Of a DNA stretch of 64,000 nucleotides, positions 25,696-34,270 are shown in pieces. Numbering within the stretch: the first letter of the stretch is position 1; every line of letters begins with the position of its first letter. The position numbers were made by a program, and so were the translations under genes. Origin of the DNA: Streptomyces sp. HUAS MG91 (GTDB lineage: Bacteria; Actinomycetota; Actinomycetes; Streptomycetales; Streptomycetaceae); contig NZ_CP159534.1 of assembly GCF_040529335.1 (NCBI RefSeq), positions 4,774,001-4,838,000 on the forward strand, given 5' to 3'. Under the pieces are notes generated by a model. It was given only the letters and a program-made list of their open reading frames with translations, was not told where the DNA came from and did no database searches.

Positions 25696-26307
25696 TCAGT
25701 CTTCCAGGGTGGCGAAGTGGCCGCGGTGGAAGAGGAGGGGGGATTCCGGGGTGGCCGGGGTGCCCAGGGACGTGATGCGGCCGACCACGATGAGATGGTC
25801 GCCCCCGGTGTGCACGGCGTGGATCGCGCAGTCGAGCCAGGCCGCGACCCCGTCGATCCGGGGCGCCCCGGAAACCGGCGCCGCGTCGTACTCCACCCCC
25901 GCGAACTTGTCGGCCCCGCTCACCGCGAACCCCTGGCACAGCCCGCTCTGACCGGCGGAAAGAACGTTCACACAGAAGGCGCCCGCGCGGGCGATCCGGG
26001 GCCAGGTCGTCGACGTACGGGCCACCATGAACACCACCAGCGGCGGATCCAGGGAGAGCGAGGCGAAGGACTGGCAGGCGAAACCGGCCGGGCCGTCGGG
26101 GCCGGTCGCCGTGATCACGGTGACGCCGCTCGCGAAGGTGCCGAGCACCCGGCGGAACTCGGCCGGGTCGACCGGCGCCCGCTCGTCGTCGCCGACGGCG
26201 CGCAGGTCCGGGCGGGGCAGCGCCTCCACGGGCCCGGACGAGGTGGGGGAGCCGACGGACCTGAGGTACCGGACGACAGTGGCCGCCATTCCTGCGTGTC
26301 CCATCAT
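25696..26307 (-). CDS. HsaB-like flavin reductase
   Basis: A 203-residue flavin reductase (FMN-binding split barrel) that would supply reduced flavin to a two-component monooxygenase. FRRVLGTFASGVTVITATG, GFACQSFASLSLDPPLVVFM, GAFCVNVLS, ADKFAGVEYD and GGDHLIVVGRI parallel what I recall of mycobacterial HsaB closely. The first 45 residues precede the domain; ATGs at 26307 and 26289 are both possible. An operator-like palindrome lies 14 bp upstream of 26307. No partner oxygenase is in the window. Confidence 0.88.
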   Translation of the reverse strand: MMGHAGMAATVVRYLRSVGSPTSSGPVEALPRPDLRAVGDDERAPVDPAEFRRVLGTFASGVTVITATGPDGPAGFACQSFASLSLDPPLVVFMVARTSTTWPRIARAGAFCVNVLSAGQSGLCQGFAVSGADKFAGVEYDAAPVSGAPRIDGVAAWLDCAIHAVHTGGDHLIVVGRITSLGTPATPESPLLFHRGHFATLED

Positions 26308-26320
26308 GGACCCATTGAAA

Positions 26321-26335
26321 CTGACGGCCCATCAG
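26321..26335. promoter_or_regulatory. Putative TetR operator E (CTGAC-GGCCC-ATCAG)
   Basis: One mismatch in the right half. It lies just upstream of the flavin reductase start (minus strand) and about 98 bp before the HPP-family gene on the plus strand. Confidence 0.75.
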
Positions 26336-26432
26336 ATAGGAAGGGGTGTGCCGGAGAGGCAAGAGATTCCGAATTCAATCAACAGTCTGTTTATGCTCGC
26401 CGGGACCCGCCCGACCTGCCCGGAGTACCCCA

Positions 26433-26912
26433 GTGAGCACCCCGCCGCCCCGCCCGCACCCTCTGCACGCCCTGCGTGCCACCACCTTCGCGATCGGCGC
26501 CCTGCTGCTCCTGGCCGGGGTCGGGGTCCTGCTCCACCAGCCGCTGCTGATACCCCCGGTCGCGGCCAGCGCCGCGCTGGTGCACGGCGCGCCCGGGCTG
26601 CCGATCTCCCAGCCGCGCAACCTGGTCGGCGGGCAGCTCCTCGCCGCCTGCGTCGGCTTCGCCACCCACGCGGTGACCGGCAGCACCACCTGGGGCGCGG
26701 CGATCGCGGCCGGGCTGTCGCTGGGCGCGATGATGCTGACCCACCTGTCGCACTCGCCGGCCGCCGCGACCGCCGTGATCGTGGTGCTGCAGGGGCCGTC
26801 CCCGTGGCCGTTCCTGCCGCTGCTGGCGCTCGCCACGGTGCTGCTCGTGGCCATCGGGATGCTGCCGGGGCGGATCGCCGGTCATGCGGTGCGGTACCCG
26901 CTGGCCTGGTGA
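26433..26912 (+). CDS. HPP-family membrane protein
   Basis: A 159-residue integral membrane protein with about four to five hydrophobic helices. PPVAASAALVHGAPGLPISQPRNLVGGQLLAA matches the HPP family signature region, in which a short Pro-rich turn follows PxAA(S/T). Function of the family is poorly known; some relatives transport nitrite. The GTG at 26433 is preceded by GGAG with a seven-base spacer; an upstream ATG (26346) would add an unlikely Cys/Arg-rich leader. It may share the divergent promoter with the flavin reductase. Confidence 0.85.
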   Translation: MSTPPPRPHPLHALRATTFAIGALLLLAGVGVLLHQPLLIPPVAASAALVHGAPGLPISQPRNLVGGQLLAACVGFATHAVTGSTTWGAAIAAGLSLGAMMLTHLSHSPAAATAVIVVLQGPSPWPFLPLLALATVLLVAIGMLPGRIAGHAVRYPLAW

Positions 26913-26924
26913 CAGGGGGCGGTC

Positions 26925-27728
26925 CTATCGGCCCTCGTACGTGGGTGAGCGCCGCTCCACGAAACTCGCCACGCCCTCCTGCGCGTCCCGCGTCGTCATG
27001 TTGATCTCCTGGGCCGTCGCCTCCGCCGCGAAGGCCGTCGCGCGGTCGCTGTCCAGGGAGGCGTTCACCAGATGCTTGGTGAGGGCGTGGGCGCGGGTCG
27101 GGCCGGTGGCGAGCCGCTCGGCCCACTCGCGGGCCGTCGTCGCCAGGTCGCCGTCCGGGACGACCCGGTTGACCAGGCCGAGGGCCTGGGCGTCGGCGGC
27201 CGGGACCGCGTCGCCGAAGAACATCAGCTCCTTGGCGCGCTGCGGGCCGATCAGGCGGGGCAGCAGATAGGCTCCGCCGCCGTCCGGGACCAGGCCGCGG
27301 CGGGCGAACACCTCGATGAAACGGGCCGACTCCGCGGCCAGGACCAGATCGCAGGCCAGGGCGAGGTGGGCGCCTATGCCGGCCGCGGTGCCGTTCACGG
27401 CGGCGATCACCGGTTTCTCGCAGTCGAGGATCGCGGCGATGAGGCGCTGGGCGCCCTGTCGGATGGTCCGGGCCACGTCGCCCGGGATCCGGTCGTCGGG
27501 GGTGGGGGCGCCGCGCAGGTCGGCGCCCGCGCAGAAGCCCTTTCCGGTGGCGGTGATGACCACCGCGCGGAGGGTGGGGGTGGTGGTGGCTTCGTCGAGC
27601 AGGGTGATGACGCGTTCGCGTTGGTCCCAGGTGACGGCGTTCATGGCCTCCGGCCGGTTGAGGGTGATCCAGGAGACGCCGTTCTCGATGCGGTGCAGTA
27701 CCTGTTGGTCCAGAGGTGCGTCTGCCAT
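26925..27728 (-). CDS. Enoyl-CoA hydratase/isomerase
   Basis: A 267-residue crotonase-fold enzyme. Oxyanion-hole segments are GKGFCAGADLRGAP and AAVNGTAAGIGAHLALACDLVLA. The second acid site reads GLVPDGGGAYLLPRLIG, with an Asp where hydratases usually carry Glu, the pattern of PaaG-like isomerases. Double-bond isomerisation is therefore as likely as hydration. The ATG at 27728 is the first methionine that fits the family; upstream codons derive from dispersed repeats. It lies 270 bp downstream of the ADP-forming CoA synthetase on the same strand. Confidence 0.92.
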   Translation of the reverse strand: MADAPLDQQVLHRIENGVSWITLNRPEAMNAVTWDQRERVITLLDEATTTPTLRAVVITATGKGFCAGADLRGAPTPDDRIPGDVARTIRQGAQRLIAAILDCEKPVIAAVNGTAAGIGAHLALACDLVLAAESARFIEVFARRGLVPDGGGAYLLPRLIGPQRAKELMFFGDAVPAADAQALGLVNRVVPDGDLATTAREWAERLATGPTRAHALTKHLVNASLDSDRATAFAAEATAQEINMTTRDAQEGVASFVERRSPTYEGR

Positions 27729-27796
27729 GCCGGGTCCGTTTCGGTTCGGGGCGGGTGGGGGTGCGTTGTCGGGCGCGGGTCTCGTCGTGGCCGGCC

Positions 27797-27816
27797 GCGC
27801 AGTTCCCCGCGCCCCT
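27797..27816. repeat. Dispersed repeat copy, core GCGCAGTTCCCCGCGCCCCT
   Basis: Full core with left flank CTCGTCGTGGCCGGCC, 40 bp before a second, long module. Both occupy the gap between the CoA synthetase 3' end and the enoyl-CoA hydratase start. Confidence 0.85.
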
Positions 27817-27856
27817 GTTGGGTTGTCATTCGTCTGCGGCCCGGTGGCCGCTTCTC

Positions 27857-27942
27857 GCGCAGTTCCCCGCGCCCCTGAGAGGCCTGCGGCCTTCAGGGGA
27901 AGCTGCGCGCAGCGCATGCTTCAGGGGCGCGGGGAACTGCGC
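27857..27942. repeat. 86-bp dispersed inverted-repeat module, second copy
   Basis: The core at 27857-27876 and its reverse complement at 27923-27942 enclose 46 bp. It matches the 23066-23151 module at all but three positions. It lies 57 bp after the CoA synthetase stop (minus strand), a position that would suit a terminator. Confidence 0.92.
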
Positions 27943-27998
27943 GAGAAGCCCCACCGGGCCGCGGACGAGGTACGACCCAGAGGCGCGGGGGAACCACG

Positions 27999-30221
27999 TC
28001 ACCGGCACACGGCCAGCGCGTCCAGTGCCACGGCGCCCTGCCCGCGTGGCAGCACCATCAGCGGGTTGATGTCCAGCTCGGCCAGATCGGCGCCGAGTTC
28101 CAGAGCCATGCGCTGGACCCGGAGAACGACCTCCACCAGGGCGTCGATGTCCGCCGGAGGCGCCCCCCGGACCCCGTCGAGCAGCGCCCGCCCCCGCAAC
28201 TGGTCGAGCACCGCCCGGGCCTGGTCCTCCCCGAACGGCGGCACCAGCACCGCGGTGTCCCGCAGGACCTCGACCAGCACCCCGCCGAGCCCCACCGTCA
28301 CCGTCGGCCCGAACAGCTCGTCGTGGGTGACGCCGACGACCATCTCCACGCCCCGCTCGACCATCTGGCAGACGAGGACCCCGTCCAGGTCGATGTTCTC
28401 GTACCGGGCGATGTCGGTCAGCTCGCGGTACGCGTCCCGTACCTGACTGGCCGACGTCAACCCGACCTTCACCAGGCCCAGTTCGGACTTGTGGGCGAGC
28501 TGCGGCGCCGACGCCTTCATGACGACGGGGTAGCCGACGAGCGAGGCGGCGCGGACGGCCGCCGCGGCGCTGGTGACCAGCTGCTCGCGCGGCACCCGGA
28601 TCCCGTACGCGCGCAGCAGCTGCTTCGCCGCGTGCTCGCTGAGCTGGTGCCCGGGGCGCATCAGGTTCTGCGCCTTGCGGAAGGACGGCGACGGGCCGCG
28701 CGGGGCGTCCTCGAACGGGGAGCGGTAGGCGGCCGTGAAACGGTGGTGGGCGAGATAGGCGCGGACGGCCCCGACGCAGTTGCCGAACGTACGGAACGTC
28801 GCCACCCGCGAGGAGCCGAGCAGCGTCTCCCGGTACGCGGCCTCGGTGCCCACCGGCGAGCCCCACACCACGCAGATCAGCTTGTCCGTGCGCTCGGCCG
28901 CGTCGACCAGGTCCCGCGCCAGCTTGTCGCTCATCGGCGGGAACGGGCCGGTGATCGGGCAGATGAGGACGCCGACCGACGGGTCGTCGAGGATCGCGTC
29001 GATGATCTTCGGGCCGCGCCAGTCGCCGACCGGGTGCCCGCCGTTGTCGACGGGGTTGGCGACGTTCAGGTACTCCGGTATCCACTGGTGCAGCTCGGAC
29101 TGCTTGGCGTCGGAGAGGGTGGGGAGCGTGAGCCCGGCCGCTGTCGCCAGGTCGGAGAAGTGGGCGCCGGTGCCGCCGGAGATGGAGTAGACGACCACGC
29201 CGTCCGCCTTCGGCGGCTTGGCGCGGGCCAACAGGGCGGCGGTGTCCTGGAGTTCGTCGAGCCCGTCGACCCGGATCACCCCGAACTGGCGCATGGCCGC
29301 GTCCACGACCGTGTCCGCCCCGGTCAGCTTCCCGGTGTGGGAGGCGGCGGTGCGGGCGCCCGTCTCGGTGCGGCCCACCTTCACGGCGACGACCGGCACG
29401 CCCTCGCGCGCGGCCCGGTCCGCGGCGAGCAGGAACGAGCGGCCGTCCTTGAGCCCTTCCACGTAACAGGCGATGGCGCCGACCTCGGGCCGCTGGGCGA
29501 AGTACGAGATGAAGTCGGCGGTCTCCAGGTCCGCCTCGTTGCCCGTGGGCGCCCAGTGCGAGAGCCGGATGCCCAGTTCCTGGAGGGTGAAGACGGGCCG
29601 GCCCTGGTGGCCGGACTGGGTGATCAGGGCGATCGCCGGCCCGTCGAGGTCGTCGCGGAACTCCTCGAAGGCGTTGAGGTTGGTGTTGGGGCCGAGCAGG
29701 CGCAGGCCGGAGCGCTCGACGGCCGCCGTCAGGCGGGCCTGCGCGGCGGCGCCCTCCTCGCCGGTCTCGGCGAACCCGGAGGCGAAGGCGACCGCGAACT
29801 TCACCTTCGTATCCGCCAGTTGCTCGATGACGGGCAGCGGATCGGCGATCAGCAGCACCGCGAGGTCCACCTGCTCCGGCAGGTCGGCGACCGACGCCGA
29901 GCAGGGCAGCCCGAAGACGGACGCGCGGGTCGGGTGCACCGGGTACAGGCGGGCGCCGACCCGCTCCGCCCAGGCCATCAGCTGCCGGGTGATCCCGGTG
30001 TTGGGCCGCCCCTCGGCGTCCGATGCGCCGACGACGGCGACGGACTCCGGCCGGAAGAACCGGTCCAGGTCCACCACGTCGGCGTGCAGCGGGCGCCCGC
30101 TGACATCCACTTCGTCGGAACCGGCCCTGCCGTGCACGGCGGGGCCGGGCTGCTCTCCGCAGGCGATCACGCGGGCCCGGCGGGAGTCGGTGGTCAGGGT
30201 GCCGTACGTCGATCCAAGCAT
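27999..30221 (-). CDS. ADP-forming acyl-CoA synthetase (acetate-CoA ligase-type), fused subunits
   Basis: A 740-residue NDP-forming acyl-CoA synthetase. The N-terminal CoA-binding domain (about 50-150, FRPESVAVVGASDAEGRPNTGI) is followed by succinyl-CoA-synthetase-like domains with VKVGRTETGARTAASHTGKLTG, where the conserved His sits, and a C-terminal ATP-grasp domain (about 510-735: LLRAYGIRVPREQLV, VMKASAPQLAHKSELGLVKVGL, LDINPLMV). It makes or breaks acyl-CoA with ADP/ATP and phosphate. Two operator-like palindromes lie upstream. Possibly co-transcribed with the following hydratase. Confidence 0.92.
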   Translation of the reverse strand: MLGSTYGTLTTDSRRARVIACGEQPGPAVHGRAGSDEVDVSGRPLHADVVDLDRFFRPESVAVVGASDAEGRPNTGITRQLMAWAERVGARLYPVHPTRASVFGLPCSASVADLPEQVDLAVLLIADPLPVIEQLADTKVKFAVAFASGFAETGEEGAAAQARLTAAVERSGLRLLGPNTNLNAFEEFRDDLDGPAIALITQSGHQGRPVFTLQELGIRLSHWAPTGNEADLETADFISYFAQRPEVGAIACYVEGLKDGRSFLLAADRAAREGVPVVAVKVGRTETGARTAASHTGKLTGADTVVDAAMRQFGVIRVDGLDELQDTAALLARAKPPKADGVVVYSISGGTGAHFSDLATAAGLTLPTLSDAKQSELHQWIPEYLNVANPVDNGGHPVGDWRGPKIIDAILDDPSVGVLICPITGPFPPMSDKLARDLVDAAERTDKLICVVWGSPVGTEAAYRETLLGSSRVATFRTFGNCVGAVRAYLAHHRFTAAYRSPFEDAPRGPSPSFRKAQNLMRPGHQLSEHAAKQLLRAYGIRVPREQLVTSAAAAVRAASLVGYPVVMKASAPQLAHKSELGLVKVGLTSASQVRDAYRELTDIARYENIDLDGVLVCQMVERGVEMVVGVTHDELFGPTVTVGLGGVLVEVLRDTAVLVPPFGEDQARAVLDQLRGRALLDGVRGAPPADIDALVEVVLRVQRMALELGADLAELDINPLMVLPRGQGAVALDALAVCR

Positions 30222-30291
30222 CGCTCCGCCCGCTCCTCCTGTGTGACAGCAACGACAGCAGCGGCTGAGGCCCTGAGACTCCGGGCCTTAA

Positions 30292-30306
30292 CTGACGCAC
30301 TGTCAG
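30292..30306. promoter_or_regulatory. Putative TetR operator F (CTGAC-GCACT-GTCAG)
   Basis: Perfect half-sites, 71 bp upstream of the ADP-forming CoA synthetase start. Confidence 0.8.
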
Positions 30307-30315
30307 ATTACTGAA

Positions 30316-30330
30316 CTGACGCTCCGTCAG
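30316..30330. promoter_or_regulatory. Putative TetR operator G (CTGAC-GCTCC-GTCAG)
   Basis: Perfect half-sites, 24 bp centre to centre from operator F. The tandem pair suggests cooperative or multi-dimer binding at this promoter. Confidence 0.8.
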
Positions 30331-30430
30331 GAACAGGGTTGCAGGCAAAGGCTGGGGCTGGTGCTCGTGTCGATCTCTGCCCGGCGGGCGCGGAGTTCAG
30401 TGCGGCGGCGCGGGAGTCACCACGGGAGCT

Positions 30431-31105
30431 TCACTTCTCGCCCTCCCAGACGAACCCGTCCAGGTCCGTGAAGGAGTCGCCGGTGCCGCCGAGGACGATG
30501 TGGTGCGCGCCCGTGCCGTCGTCGGCGACGCCCAGGTCCTTGGCCAGGCCGCGCCGCTTGTAGAGCGCCAGCTTGACGGTGCCGGTGCCGGAGTCGGTGC
30601 CGGTGCCGGAGTCGGCGGCGGTGCCGGGGGCGAACTCGGCGTACTTGCCGCCGAAGCTCTTGGCCACGCTCAGGCCCCGCTCGACGTAGAACTGCTTGGT
30701 GGCCTTCACGTCGTCGACGCCGAGCAGCAGCACGAACTCGTCGATCTCGCGGGTGGCCGGGCCGGTGTCCTTCTTCGCGGAGGTCGCGATCTTCCAGATG
30801 GTGCCGTCGGGGGCCCGGACCACACCGCCGTAGCCCCACATCGACTTCGTGGCGGGCTTGAGCACCGTGGCGCCGGCCTCCACGGCGGCGCCGACGAAGC
30901 CGTCGACGGTGGCGGGCCCGGACACGGTGAGCGCCAGGGTGAAGCCGCGGAAACCGTCGGCGGGCGTTTCCCCGGCGGCCCGGAGGCGGACGTGCGCGTC
31001 CACGCCGAAGGCGCGGTAGAAGGCGGCGGCGGCCTCGGGGTCCGCCACCTCGAGGGTGACGGAGGCGAGGGCGACGGGGGCTGTGGTGGAAGCGGTGGTT
31101 GCCAT
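30431..31105 (-). CDS. VOC-family (glyoxalase-like) protein
   Basis: About 224 residues from the ATG at 31105; a GTG three codons upstream is an alternative. Two VOC modules are visible (VTLEVADPEAAAAFYRAFGV and EFVLLLGVDDVKATKQFYVERG), with GGVVRAPDGTIWKIATS. An Asp-Ser-Gly-Thr tandem (DSGTGTDSGTGT, encoded by repeated GTGCCGGAGTCGGTGCCG near 30585-30618) interrupts the second module. Function unclear: dioxygenase, isomerase or antibiotic-binding relatives exist. No operator-like site is upstream, and it seems unrelated to the CoA genes. Confidence 0.85.
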   Translation of the reverse strand: MATTASTTAPVALASVTLEVADPEAAAAFYRAFGVDAHVRLRAAGETPADGFRGFTLALTVSGPATVDGFVGAAVEAGATVLKPATKSMWGYGGVVRAPDGTIWKIATSAKKDTGPATREIDEFVLLLGVDDVKATKQFYVERGLSVAKSFGGKYAEFAPGTAADSGTGTDSGTGTVKLALYKRRGLAKDLGVADDGTGAHHIVLGGTGDSFTDLDGFVWEGEK

Positions 31106-31211
31106 GTCCTTCACGCTAGGCGCGGCACGGCAGCCACCGCTTCTCGAATCCTGACCGGTTGCCGAGGGACCCCTGGGGCGTGTGTCGAAAAGTCCTGGAG
31201 CGACACACGCC

Positions 31212-32720
31212 CTAGAGGGCCGCGGCCACCTCCTTGGCCACCCGCTCGCCGGAGCGCACCGCGCCGTCCATGTATCCGCACCAGTACGCCGATGTCTCCG
31301 TGCCCGCCCAGTGGATCCCGCCCACGGGCGTGCGCAGCGCGGTGCCGTACTGGGTGAGCACGCCGGGCGGCGCGTAGGCGACCGGGCCGCCGCGCGAGAA
31401 GCCCTCGTTGTCCCAGCGCTGGAGGACGAAGGCGGTGGGGTTCGCCGCCTTCTCGCCGAAGTACGTCACGTAGTCCTTCAGGACCGCCGCCTTCACGTCG
31501 GCCTCGGACGCGCCGTCGTTCGCCCGCATCCGGTCCGCCTCGATGAACCCCATCAGCGCGCCGTAGGAGCCGTCGGGCGGCGAGTTGTCGAAGGAGGAGC
31601 GGACGGTTCCGGCGTCGCTGACGACCTGCCCGTTGAGCCCGTCCGCCCGCCAGAACGGGGTGTCGTACACCGCGATCGCCTTGCCGATCGACCCCATGGG
31701 CAGCCGCTGGGCGAGCTGGTCGCGGGCGGCGGGCAGCAGCGGGTCGAAGTCGATGCGGGCCGCGAGCGGCGGCGGCACGGCGACCACGACGCGGCTCGCG
31801 GTGACGGTGACGCCGTCGGCGGTGAGCCGGTAGCGGCCGTCGGCGGTGCGGGTCACCTTCCGCACGGGCGCGGAGAGCCGGACCCGGTCGCCCAGACGTG
31901 CCGCCAACTTCAGCGGCACCTGCTGCGAGCCGCCCACGAAACGGGTGGCCTGCGCGCCGTCCGCCGTCTCCGTGAGGCGCTCCAGGGTGCCCGGCGCCGA
32001 CTCGTTGCCCGCGCTCGCTATGTAGAACAGGACGTAGAGCAGGGAGAGTTCGCGGGGCTGCGCCGAGAAGACCGAGGTGCAGGCCACTTCGAGGAGGAAG
32101 CGGGCGGAGGGGATCACCGCGTTGGCGCGCAGCCAGGTCTCGAAGGTCTGGCGGTCCCACTCCTCGGCCTTCGGCGCCGTCCAGGGCGCCTCGACCGGGA
32201 CCTTCTTCGCCATGTCGTCGAGCATCGCCTGCACGGCGGCGGCGTTGGCGAGGCCCGCCGCGTCGATGGGCGGGACGGAGCCGAGGAGGCCGTCGGTGGC
32301 GTACGGGGTGCGCTTGCCGTCCTTGTAGAGGATGTTCTTGCCGGTGTTGTACGTCGGGAACGTCTCGACGCCGAGATCGGTGGCGAGGGCCCTGATCCGG
32401 TCCTGGGTGGGGCCGATGAACTCGCCGCCGCCCTCCGTGGCGCCGCCGTTCGGCAGCTTCAGATTGACGACCCGGCCGCCGACCCGGTCCCGCGCCTCCA
32501 GGACCAGCACCTTCTTTCCGGCCGCGGTCAGGTCGCGGGCGGCGGTGAGGCCCGCGAGTCCGGCGCCGACGACGGCGACGTCGACGTCCTGGGTGTCGGC
32601 CGTGTCGGCGGCGCGGGCGGTGCCCGTGCCGGTGGCGATCAGGGTGGTGGCCGCGGCGCCGCCCAGCAGGGCGCGGCGGCGGGTGAGGTCCTTGCTGAGC
32701 GGGTGTCTTTCGCGTGGCAT
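31212..32720 (-). CDS. Tat-exported flavin monoamine oxidase
   Basis: A 502-residue FAD-dependent amine oxidase. A twin-arginine signal peptide is visible (DLTRRRALLGGAAATT, with cleavage near TARAAD at about 37), so it is secreted folded. The FAD motif is VAVVGAGLAGLTAARDLTAAG, followed by VLEARDRVGGR, and the C-terminal FAD site is HWAGTETSAYWCGYMDGAVRSGERVA. It oxidises amines to aldehyde, ammonia and peroxide. The ATG at 32720 best fits the signal peptide. A monooxygenase gene lies 169 bp upstream on the same strand, separated by a repeat copy. Confidence 0.93.
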   Translation of the reverse strand: MPRERHPLSKDLTRRRALLGGAAATTLIATGTGTARAADTADTQDVDVAVVGAGLAGLTAARDLTAAGKKVLVLEARDRVGGRVVNLKLPNGGATEGGGEFIGPTQDRIRALATDLGVETFPTYNTGKNILYKDGKRTPYATDGLLGSVPPIDAAGLANAAAVQAMLDDMAKKVPVEAPWTAPKAEEWDRQTFETWLRANAVIPSARFLLEVACTSVFSAQPRELSLLYVLFYIASAGNESAPGTLERLTETADGAQATRFVGGSQQVPLKLAARLGDRVRLSAPVRKVTRTADGRYRLTADGVTVTASRVVVAVPPPLAARIDFDPLLPAARDQLAQRLPMGSIGKAIAVYDTPFWRADGLNGQVVSDAGTVRSSFDNSPPDGSYGALMGFIEADRMRANDGASEADVKAAVLKDYVTYFGEKAANPTAFVLQRWDNEGFSRGGPVAYAPPGVLTQYGTALRTPVGGIHWAGTETSAYWCGYMDGAVRSGERVAKEVAAAL

Positions 32721-32800
32721 TGCGTTGTACTCCGTCTCGCTCGTGGTGACCGGGGTTTCTCGGAGGCCCGGATGTCGTCGTCCGACGGCCGGTGGGGGGA

Positions 32801-32857
32801 GGTTGCGCGCAGCGCCTGCCTCAGGGGCGCGGGGAACCGCGCGACCAGTCACGACGG
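32801..32857. repeat. Dispersed repeat, half module in reverse orientation
   Basis: GGTTGCGCGCAGCGCCTGCC is followed by AGGGGCGCGGGGAACCGCGC (32823-32842, one change from the core complement) and the reverse of the flank, ACCAGTCACGACG. It lies between the 3' end of the monooxygenase and the amine oxidase. Confidence 0.8.
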
Positions 32858-32889
32858 TGGCGCGCCCGAAAGACGACGGTGGCCGGTGG

Positions 32890-34047
32890 TCAGACGTGTT
32901 TGGCCACCGCCCTGCCGATACGGTCCGCGTCGCGGGCCATCTCGCGGAACATGCCGGAGATCGGGTTCGTGTAGCCCTGGAAGTACAGGCCGGGCAGGGG
33001 ATGCGGGGTGCGGGGGCGTCCGGTTCGCGGGTCCAGTACGTCGCCGAGGTGGCCGACCAGATTCTCCAGGCCCTGGCGGTAGCCGGTCGCCGCGATCACG
33101 GCGTCCGGGGTGATCCGGGTGCCGTCGGCGAGGACGACCGTGTCGCCGTCGAACGACTCCACGGCGGCCACCGGCTCGACCTTCCCGCGCTGCACGGCGT
33201 CGATGAGCCCGACGTCCTGCACCGGGATGGAGCCCTCCCGCACGCGCGCGTACAGGCCGGTGTCCGGGCGCGGCAGACCGTGGGCGGACAGGTCGGGGAC
33301 GCTCAGCTTCCCCAGCGGCACGGCCAGCCGGTCCACCAGGGACACCGGGAGGCGGCGGCAGAGGATGCCGGTGAGCTGGGCGGGCCAGCCGAGCGTGGAG
33401 CGGCGCACGATGTGCGGGGCGGTGCGCACGGCGAGCCGGACCCGGGCGGCGCCGCCCTCGGTCAGGTCGACGGCGATCTCGGCGCCGGTGTTGCCGACGC
33501 CGACGACGAGGACGTCCTGACCGGCGTACGGGGCCGCGTTGCGGTACTCGCTCGCGTGCCGGAGCGAGCCGGTGAACGTCGCCCTGCCGGGCCAGTCGGG
33601 CAGCCGCGGGGTGTGGTTGTAGCCGGTGGCGACGACGACGGCGTTCGCGGTCAGCTCGCGCCCGCCGGTGGCCCGCAGCTGCCAGCCGGTGCCGTCGGCG
33701 GCGCGCTCGACGCGTGTCACCTCGACGCCGGTCACGACCTCCAGATCGTGGAACTCGGCGTACTTCTCCAGGTACCGCACGACGTTGTCGCGGGAGACCC
33801 AGCGGCCGAAGCGGCGCGGGATGGGCAGGCCGGGCAGCGCCGACAGGCGGCGCGTGGTGTGCAGGTGGAGCCGGTCGTAGTGGGCGCGCCAGGAGGCCCC
33901 GACCCGGTCCGACTTCTCCAGCACGACGGCGCGCACACCGTGTGCCCTGAGGCTCGCGGCGGCGGCCAGGCCGCCCGGCCCGCCGCCGATGACGTACACC
34001 GGGGGGCGCTCGTGGCTGCGGGCCGGCGTGGGGTGGGCGTCGGTCAT
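32890..34047 (-). CDS. Flavin-containing monooxygenase (NAD(P)H-dependent)
   Basis: A 385-residue class B-like flavoprotein monooxygenase. The FAD motif is VYVIGGGPGGLAAAASLRAHG, and the NADP motif is VLVVGVGNTGAEIAVDL. The family fingerprint F-x-G-x3-H-x3-Y appears as FTGSLRHASEY. CzcO/YUCCA-like proteins of this size oxygenate nitrogen, sulfur or carbonyl substrates. The start is the ATG at 34047; the frame upstream has a poor coding pattern. An imperfect 18-bp palindrome lies 27 bp upstream. Substrate unknown. Confidence 0.9.
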   Translation of the reverse strand: MTDAHPTPARSHERPPVYVIGGGPGGLAAAASLRAHGVRAVVLEKSDRVGASWRAHYDRLHLHTTRRLSALPGLPIPRRFGRWVSRDNVVRYLEKYAEFHDLEVVTGVEVTRVERAADGTGWQLRATGGRELTANAVVVATGYNHTPRLPDWPGRATFTGSLRHASEYRNAAPYAGQDVLVVGVGNTGAEIAVDLTEGGAARVRLAVRTAPHIVRRSTLGWPAQLTGILCRRLPVSLVDRLAVPLGKLSVPDLSAHGLPRPDTGLYARVREGSIPVQDVGLIDAVQRGKVEPVAAVESFDGDTVVLADGTRITPDAVIAATGYRQGLENLVGHLGDVLDPRTGRPRTPHPLPGLYFQGYTNPISGMFREMARDADRIGRAVAKHV

Positions 34048-34073
34048 GAGCGGAGCGTAGATCCGGGTTCCGC

Positions 34074-34091
34074 TTGATGGGGCCCCGTCAA
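34074..34091. promoter_or_regulatory. Imperfect palindrome TTGATGGGGCCCCGTCAA upstream of the monooxygenase
   Basis: Eight of nine base pairs match. It lies 27 bp before the monooxygenase start. Its half-site (TTGAYG) and even spacing differ from the CTGAC-N5-GTCAG family, so a different regulator is implied if it is functional. Confidence 0.4.
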
Positions 34092-34270
34092 AGAGGAAAC
34101 CGGTTGCGGATTGATCACGGGGGTCGTTGGTCGCAGGCATCTTCGCGGGGCGCCTCGCTCGGGCGCGGGGAAGGCCGGGCGAGGGCGTCGCGCATCGACG
34201 GGCCGAGTCGGCAGGGCGGGGCAAGCGGTGAGGAGTACGCCCCTTAGGGGTGTAGTCCTAAGGAGCGGAT

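Noticed and set aside
26346..26432. N-terminal extension of the HPP protein from the upstream ATG
   Set aside because: The leader is Cys/Arg-rich and overlaps promoter DNA; the GTG at 26433 has a proper ribosome site.
27729..27917. Longer start for the enoyl-CoA hydratase
   Set aside because: The extra codons are translated from dispersed repeats (GARGTARPATTRPA-like), which recur at unrelated loci.
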